From the NCBI GenBank assembly GCA_017432565.1, contig JAFRIW010000063.1, positions 17,935 to 81,934 of the forward strand: 64,000 nt of DNA, written 5' to 3'. Below are positions 59,206 through 64,000 of the stretch, piece after piece. The stretch is from Lachnospiraceae bacterium (GTDB lineage: Bacteria > Bacillota > Clostridia > Lachnospirales > Lachnospiraceae). The notes under the pieces are model-generated. The model searched no databases, was not told the DNA's origin, and saw only the letters and a program-made list of their open reading frames with translations. The stretch's first letter is position 1. Every line of letters starts with the position of its first letter. Both the position numbers and the translations under genes were made by a program.

Positions 59206-60180
59206 TCAGTCGAGTCCGACGATTTCCTTGTAGAACTCAGAGTAATCCTTTCGTCCTTCCTTCGTGAAGCGGATGGCCGAGCGGGGATGCTGGTTCAGAA
59301 CGCCGGTCAGCATGTACTGCAGATCATAACCCCAGTGAACGCCCTCTTCTTTCAGCTTCATCATATGATTCTCGACAAAGACGACCGCCGGGTAGAAGTT
59401 ATATTTCGGATTCTTCAGGAATGCGAGCAGATTCTCCATCAGGCAGTTGCCCGCGCCGCGGCCCATACCGTTGTAGGTGGCATCCAGCCAGTCCACACCG
59501 TCGCCGACCGCTTCAATCGTATTGGCAAAAGCGAGCTGCTGGTTGTTATGGGCATGCATGCCGATCTTCTTGCCGTATTTCTCGGCCACATTCATATACA
59601 TGTCAGCCATACGCGCCAGCTGTTCCGGATACATGGAGCCAAAGCTGTCAACGATGTAGATTACGTCCACCGGCGACTCGCCCAGCATCTCCAGCGCGAC
59701 CTTCAGGTCGCCCTCCTGCGCAGTCGTCACGGCCATGATATTGCAGCTCACCTCGTAGCCCTTGTTCTTCGCGTCCTCAATCATGTGAATCGCGCCGGGC
59801 ATCTGGTTGATATAGGTTGCCACACGGATCAGATCCAGAGGGCTGTCCTTCCGCTCCCGGATGTCCGTCTTGTAATCCGTCCGGCCCACGTCCGCCATGA
59901 CCGCCAGCTTCAGCTGCGTATTGTTCTCGCCGATGACCTCATAGATATCATCATCGTTGCAGAATTTCCACTTGCCGAACTTGTCGACATCAAACATGTC
60001 CTTCGATGCCTTGTAGCCCACTTCCATATAATCCACGCCGGCCTTCAGATTGGTCTGATAAAGAGCGCGGACAAAATCATCCGTAAAATAAAAGTCGTTG
60101 CAAAGCCCGCCGTCGCGGAGTGTGGCATCCACCACGCGGATGCTTTCCCGGTAACCCAGCAGTTTTGAAATTTCTTTCAT
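59206..60180 (-). CDS. DRE-TIM metallolyase (HMGL-like aldolase catalytic domain)
   Basis: A 324-aa TIM-barrel enzyme of the HMG-CoA lyase / 4-hydroxy-2-oxovalerate aldolase superfamily. RVVDATLRDGG supplies the DRE-type metal-binding motif (residues ~15-25) and GMHAHNNQQLAFANTIEAVG the His-x-His ligand pair. It lacks a C-terminal domain of isopropylmalate or citramalate synthases and is not next to an acetaldehyde dehydrogenase, so it is probably a lyase or aldolase of unknown substrate. It is a single-gene unit between gpmA and the ABC exporter. Confidence 0.85.
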   Translation of the reverse strand: MKEISKLLGYRESIRVVDATLRDGGLCNDFYFTDDFVRALYQTNLKAGVDYMEVGYKASKDMFDVDKFGKWKFCNDDDIYEVIGENNTQLKLAVMADVGRTDYKTDIRERKDSPLDLIRVATYINQMPGAIHMIEDAKNKGYEVSCNIMAVTTAQEGDLKVALEMLGESPVDVIYIVDSFGSMYPEQLARMADMYMNVAEKYGKKIGMHAHNNQQLAFANTIEAVGDGVDWLDATYNGMGRGAGNCLMENLLAFLKNPKYNFYPAVVFVENHMMKLKEEGVHWGYDLQYMLTGVLNQHPRSAIRFTKEGRKDYSEFYKEIVGLD

Positions 60181-60248
60181 GGCGCTTTACTCCTTTTATG
60201 TGCTAAAGTCTCCTAAGTATATCTCAGCCCTGAGCGAATTGCAAGTAC

Positions 60249-62354
60249 TCACGGCCGGCTGTCGTCCTGAGGTGTCCCGCCTTGCTCCTGCGGCTGCCCG
60301 CCGTGGCTGCCGTCCTGCGGTGTCCCGCCTTGCTCCTGTGGCTGCCCGCTGCGGCTGCCGTGTCCGTCTCCGCGGTGCTTCCTGCGATACTCCCCGCCGT
60401 CCTTGCGCCCGACCGGCGGAACCGCGTCCAGATCCTCCCGGATCGCCTGCATGTGGTCCTCCACCGGATTGCCGGTGCCCTCCAGCAGAAGATCCCACTG
60501 CGGGTCAAAATTTCCCTCTTCGATGGCGCGGACTTTGAACTGGGTCTCATACAGCTCTGTGTAGACGCCGCCTTTGCCGACCAGGTCCGCATGCTTTCCG
60601 CGCTCGGCAATGGTTCCGCCGCTGATCACCAGGATCTCGTCCGCCGCCAGAATCGTCGACAGCCTGTGCGCGATCAGAATACTTGTCCGGGACTCAATCA
60701 GAGGATCAATCGCCTCCTGAATCTTCGCCTCCGAGATCGAATCGAGCGCACTCGTCGCCTCGTCAAAAATCAGAAGGGCCGGGTCTTTCAGCAGCACCCG
60801 TGCAATGGAGATGCGCTGCTTCTCGCCGCCGGAGAGCTTCAGGCCGCGGTTGCCGACAACCGTGTCCAGCCCCGTCTCCTGCGCCTCGATAAACTCCAGA
60901 ATATTGGCCTTCCTGCAGGCCTCGATCATCTCCTCCTCCGTCGCGTCTTCCTTCGCGTACAGAAGATTTTCCCGGATGGTTCCGTTGAACAGATATGTCT
61001 CCTGACTGACCACGCCGATATTCTTCCGAAGCCAGGTCAGATCCAGCTTCCGCACATCCACGCCGTCAAAGCGCACCATTCCGCCGGTCACATCGTAAAG
61101 GCGCGGAATCAGATTGATCAGCGTCGATTTTCCGGAGCCCGAAGGCCCGACAATCGCAATGCTGTGCCCGGGCTTCAGCTCAAAATTCACATCTCGCAGA
61201 ATCTGCCGCTCCGGCTCATACCAGAAGTCGACCTTCTCGAATTCCACATGCCCGGCGGCGCGGCCGTTCTCTCCCTCTGTCGGATACACCGGATTTTCCG
61301 GATTTTGAATCTCGACAGGCATATCGTAATAAGCAAACAGTCTTGAAAACAGGGCCATGGACCGGATCCAGTCCACCTGAATGTTCAGAAGCTGATTGAC
61401 CGGCCCGTACATCCGTCCGAGCAGCGCGACCAGCACCGTGATATCACCGACGGTCAGATCCGCATCGTAGCGCATCATCAGAATACCGCCCACCAGATAC
61501 AGCAGCATCGGTCCGATGCTGGAGAAGGTGGAAATGATGACGCGGAACCACCGGCCTGCCATCTGCTCCCGGATATTCAGATCAATCATGCGGCGGTTGA
61601 CTGCCTCGTACCGCTGATACTCCTGTTCCTCTTTTCCGAACAGCTTCACCAGCAGCTGTCCGCTGACTGAGAGCGTCTCGTTCAGGATGCCGTTGATCTC
61701 GTCGTTGCACTCCTGCGACTCATTCGTCAGCGACCATCTCTTTTTTCCGGCGCTCCGGGTCGGCAGGGCAAAAAGCGGCACAATCACGATTCCGATCGTC
61801 GCCAGGATCCAGTTCTTCTGATACATGGCGACCAGTGCCACCGTCAGCGTCAGCACATTTGAGATGATGCTGGTAAAGGTGCTGGTGATGATCTGCTGCA
61901 CGCCGTCGATATCGCTCGTCATGCGCGTGATGATGTCGCCCTGATTGCTGGAGGTGAAGAAGCGCTGAGACATCTTCTGCAAATGACGGTACATCTGATT
62001 CCGCATATCATAAGTAATGTGCTGCGCAATCCAGGAATTCAGATAGTTTTCCAGGACGCCGATCAGATTCGCGCCCAGCGTCACCGCCAGGGACAGAATG
62101 ATGTAGCGGATCAGCGCGGACAGATTCCTTCCGATCAGTCCCTCATCGACAATTTTGCCGGTCAGGATGGAAGGAAGCAGCGTCAGAATCGAAGAAATCA
62201 GAATTGCCGCCAATACCAGAATCAGCTGCTTCCAGTACGGCTTCAGATATCCGAAAATCCGCTTCAGCAGATCCGCTGTGACTTTCGGCTTTTCCTTCAT
62301 CTCCTCTTCCGTGAGAAAACGGCCGCCCATGCGACCTCCGGGTCCGGGTGCCAT
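60249..62354 (-). CDS. ABC exporter (MsbA/LmrA-type half transporter) with repetitive C-terminal tail
   Basis: A 701-aa half transporter: six transmembrane helices (residues ~45-330), then a nucleotide-binding domain with Walker A GPSGSGKSTL, the Q-loop VSQETYLFNGTI, signature LSGGEKQRISIARVLL and Walker B LLIFDEATSALD, and the H-loop IAHRLSTI. The last ~60 residues form a hydrophilic tail with GQPQEQGGTPQD repeats. ATG 62354 has a perfect AGGAGG site; the frame extends upstream without one. Substrate (lipid, drug or peptide) is unknown. It is followed by the aldolase gene and preceded by the deacylase gene. Confidence 0.92.
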   Translation of the reverse strand: MAPGPGGRMGGRFLTEEEMKEKPKVTADLLKRIFGYLKPYWKQLILVLAAILISSILTLLPSILTGKIVDEGLIGRNLSALIRYIILSLAVTLGANLIGVLENYLNSWIAQHITYDMRNQMYRHLQKMSQRFFTSSNQGDIITRMTSDIDGVQQIITSTFTSIISNVLTLTVALVAMYQKNWILATIGIVIVPLFALPTRSAGKKRWSLTNESQECNDEINGILNETLSVSGQLLVKLFGKEEQEYQRYEAVNRRMIDLNIREQMAGRWFRVIISTFSSIGPMLLYLVGGILMMRYDADLTVGDITVLVALLGRMYGPVNQLLNIQVDWIRSMALFSRLFAYYDMPVEIQNPENPVYPTEGENGRAAGHVEFEKVDFWYEPERQILRDVNFELKPGHSIAIVGPSGSGKSTLINLIPRLYDVTGGMVRFDGVDVRKLDLTWLRKNIGVVSQETYLFNGTIRENLLYAKEDATEEEMIEACRKANILEFIEAQETGLDTVVGNRGLKLSGGEKQRISIARVLLKDPALLIFDEATSALDSISEAKIQEAIDPLIESRTSILIAHRLSTILAADEILVISGGTIAERGKHADLVGKGGVYTELYETQFKVRAIEEGNFDPQWDLLLEGTGNPVEDHMQAIREDLDAVPPVGRKDGGEYRRKHRGDGHGSRSGQPQEQGGTPQDGSHGGQPQEQGGTPQDDSRP
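60263..60358 (-). repeat. 48-bp tandem repeat in the ABC exporter tail
   Basis: Two near-identical 48-bp units (60263-60310 and 60311-60358) encode the Gly/Gln/Glu-rich repeats of the C-terminal tail. Confidence 0.8.
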
Positions 62355-62441
62355 ATTTTGTCCTCCTGATAATTCTCCTGATGCTTTCAATGAACGTCTG
62401 CCGGATCGTTCCGGCTTCGGCTGCGTTTCCGCTGACGGCCG

Positions 62442-62993
62442 TCAGATTCCCGTCAGATGCACAACCTTCATCTCGTGGTGAACCGCCGGCAGGAATTTCT
62501 CCCACACATCCTGCCCGCGCAGCTTCAGACTCGATGTGTTCACACACGGATGAACGCCCAAGTATTCCTCCGCGAGCACATCCTCATCCACCAGAAGCTG
62601 CACCTGATTGTCATGGTCGTTCATCAGTCCCATCACACTCACTGCGCCGGGGTGGATATCAAGAAACTCAACCATCTTTTCGCCGGGTCCGAAGGAGAGT
62701 CTCGCCGAGCCGATCTGCCCGGATATTTCTCTCGTCTTAAAAGGCTTTTCTCCCGGCATCATCAGCAGATAAAACTGCGTCTGCTGCCGGTTGCACAGAA
62801 ACAGGTTCTTGCACATCACCACATCCAGCGTCCGGTCGACTTCCTCACAGGCTTCCATCGTGTTCGCTTCCTCGTGGTCCGTCCTCTGATAGGAAATTCC
62901 CAGGTCGTCCAGCAGATCGTACACTCTGAGCTCTCTCTCCTGCCGTCCCTGTACCTCATCCGGCCCCTGCGGCCGCCCCTCAAATAACTGCAT
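62442..62993 (-). CDS. Aminoacyl-tRNA deacylase (YbaK/ProX-type)
   Basis: A 183-aa protein with the YbaK/ProXp fold: VYDLLDDLGISYQRTDHEEANTMEACEEV at the start, VMCKNLFLCNRQQTQFYLLM, then ISGQIGSARLSFGPGEKMVEFLDIHPGAVSVMGLMND (the conserved GxxRLSF and PGAVSP-like region). These proteins hydrolyse mischarged Ala-tRNA-Pro and related species. ATG 62993 has an AGAAGGA site; the longer frame runs through a 15-bp tandem repeat without one. It precedes the ABC exporter (gap 87 bp), which lacks its own promoter. Confidence 0.88.
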   Translation of the reverse strand: MQLFEGRPQGPDEVQGRQERELRVYDLLDDLGISYQRTDHEEANTMEACEEVDRTLDVVMCKNLFLCNRQQTQFYLLMMPGEKPFKTREISGQIGSARLSFGPGEKMVEFLDIHPGAVSVMGLMNDHDNQVQLLVDEDVLAEEYLGVHPCVNTSSLKLRGQDVWEKFLPAVHHEMKVVHLTGI

Positions 62994-63015
62994 CTGTGTT
63001 CCTTCTTCCGTAACT

Positions 63016-63135
63016 ATACTTGCCGGCATCATACCTGCTGGTATCATCACTGTTGGCATCATATCTGTTGGCGTCATACTTGCTGCCAGCATACCTGCCG
63101 GTATCATCTCTGTTGGCGTTTTATCTGCTGGCGCG
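63016..63135. repeat. Eight 15-bp tandem repeats
   Basis: Units of the form ATACCTGCCGGTATC occur eight times with an exact 15-bp period (starts at 63016, 63031, 63046, 63061, 63076, 63091, 63106 and 63121). They lie upstream of the deacylase start, in the frame of its extended reading, where they would encode pentapeptides such as MIPAG. From 63136 to 63860 there is no gene; see the separate entry. Confidence 0.8.
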
Positions 63136-63860
63136 GCGCAATTCCTTGCGCGCTATCTTCCTGATTTTAACTGGAAAAAGCAGGCAGGGCAATGGCTCGT
63201 GTTTTTTATTTTCCTCTTATCGACAATTCATCTGAGAAAATTGCATTCTGCAGAACTGCGGTGTATCGTTAGATTTGTCAGGCAGTATCTATCCTGTATT
63301 GTCTGCGTACAACTCTTGCTGTTTTCGGTATAGAGCCGGCCTTTCCGCCGGCTGCGGAGCATCTTTTTTATAGTTTATCAAGATGCGGCATGCTTCCCCG
63401 GTTTGTATCTACTCGGAAGACATAGCTTCAGACACTCTGTGCTGTCAATTTTCCTGAAATGCACGAAGAACCCGAATTTTGAGTTGTCATGGTCACTTTT
63501 TACCCGGTTTTTCGATATGTAAATCGCTGAATATGACCACAATACTGCTAATATACCATTCTATGTGTAGATTACAGAGTCATTGGCTCCTCATATGCTC
63601 ACTCTGAAAAGAGAAATCTGACCATAATCTGTTGTTATTTTTCAGATCATGTGCAGACCGTGTCCGAAAGCAATTACAAACAAGCCTCGAAAATGACCAT
63701 AATCAAGCAAAACAAGAAATCTATGTGCACTTCTGCCGAAACAGCAACGAAGCCCCTGAGTAATCACTTCCGCCGGAGTAGAAAGTGAACGCCGCATCAG
63801 CTTGAAATCCATAACCGAACAACTATCAGGAGGAAATAAATGAATCCGACAAAAAATGCC
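63136..63860. other. Gene-poor stretch with TGACCATAA repeats
   Basis: About 720 bp of AT-rich sequence with no supported coding frame. A hairpin AGCCGGC-6-GCCGGCT at 63334-63353 is followed by TTTTTT ten bases later and could terminate rightward transcripts. Three direct copies of a motif close to GAAAATGACCATAA occur at about 63529-63542, 63614-63627 and 63689-63702. Their role is unknown. Confidence 0.5.
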
Positions 63861-63863
63861 ATA

Positions 63864-64000
63864 GTGTCCATATAATGGTGTAAATTGAAAAGTGCCCTGG
63901 TGCACACTCCTGTTATAATGTTTATCGACCAAGAAAAACATAGGAGGAGTCACCACCATGGCACAGGTCAATCTTACATTATCTCAGGAAGAAATACTAC
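63864..64000 (+). mobile_element. Left end of an IS256-like insertion sequence (truncated by window)
   Basis: From about 63864 the sequence GTGTCCATATAATGGTGTAA resembles the inverted-repeat end of IS256-family elements. An extended -10 TGTTATAAT (63911-63919), a leader with GGAGGAG and the transposase start follow. The right end is outside the window. Confidence 0.6.
63958..64000 (+). CDS. IS256-family transposase, N-terminus only
   Basis: The first 14 codons, MAQVNLTLSQEEIL, match the N-terminus of IS256-type transposases seen in Lachnospiraceae. A strong AGGAGGAG site precedes the ATG. The rest lies outside the window, so completeness is unknown. Confidence 0.75.
   Translation, partial: MAQVNLTLSQEEIL

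Noticed and set aside
63642..63971. 109-aa open frame on the minus strand
   Set aside because: It runs across the insertion-sequence end and the transposase start in the opposite direction and has no ribosome site.

Overview
The window looks like chromosome from a GC-rich anaerobic Firmicute of the class Clostridia, probably a gut Lachnospiraceae member. The evidence is gene order (clpC-radA; pyrF-pyrE next to purE-purM-purN-purD), AGGAGG-type ribosome binding sites, many zinc-ribbon/TPR/SH3 surface proteins, and the absence of outer-membrane genes. This is an inference; no rRNA or marker search was possible.

Layout. 1-1092: the end of an XRE-type gene and an MmcQ/YjbR-type protein. 1168-6862: a 5.6-kb AT-richer integrative element inserted into the 3' end of a tRNA-Trp gene. 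It is flanked by 39-bp direct repeats and carries a tyrosine integrase, an excisionase-like protein, a RepA-like ATPase, a divergent XRE repressor with three evenly spaced operators, a ribbon-helix-helix protein and a 776-bp stretch without genes. 7042-19848: envelope genes (zinc-ribbon membrane protein, lipoprotein, giant RND permease, CapA, DUF3160, PH domain). 19862-25714: radA, clpC, a long RNA-like hairpin, a GntR regulator with a candidate operator, and an SH3 protein. 25929-33486: a purine/pyrimidine gene run (pyrF, pyrE, small membrane protein, M29 peptidase, purE, purM, purN, purD). 33499-44236: TPR lipoprotein, EamA transporter, an SGNH/MBOAT O-acylation pair, zinc-ribbon TPR protein, a 54-aa protein, valS and an alanyl-tRNA editing protein.

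44252-54164 is the most interesting block. Four redox genes run leftward: an Fe-S/FAD GltD-like protein, a 2Fe-2S flavodoxin-reductase-like protein, a CrtI/RetSat-like FAD protein, and a close look-alike of the FAD-dependent polyunsaturated fatty acid (linoleate) isomerase PAI. Diverging rightward are an AMP-forming acyl ligase, an acyl carrier protein and an acyl-ACP thioesterase. Together these suggest a pathway that activates a fatty acid, moves and perhaps reduces its double bonds with NAD(P)H- or ferredoxin-derived electrons, and releases the product: a candidate anaerobic conjugated-linoleate/biohydrogenation locus that may act on carrier-bound chains.

54165-63957 holds four TTGTAC-N26-GTACAA dyads, a c-di-AMP (ydaO) riboswitch ahead of a sodium:solute symporter, a MATE transporter, gpmA, a DRE-TIM aldolase, an ABC exporter and a YbaK/ProX deacylase. 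The window ends in the first codons of an IS256-like transposase.

Most genes from 51451 down to 7042 are on the minus strand with short gaps or overlaps, suggesting a few long operons. Family assignments are from reading the translations and from memory of the families; no searches were run.
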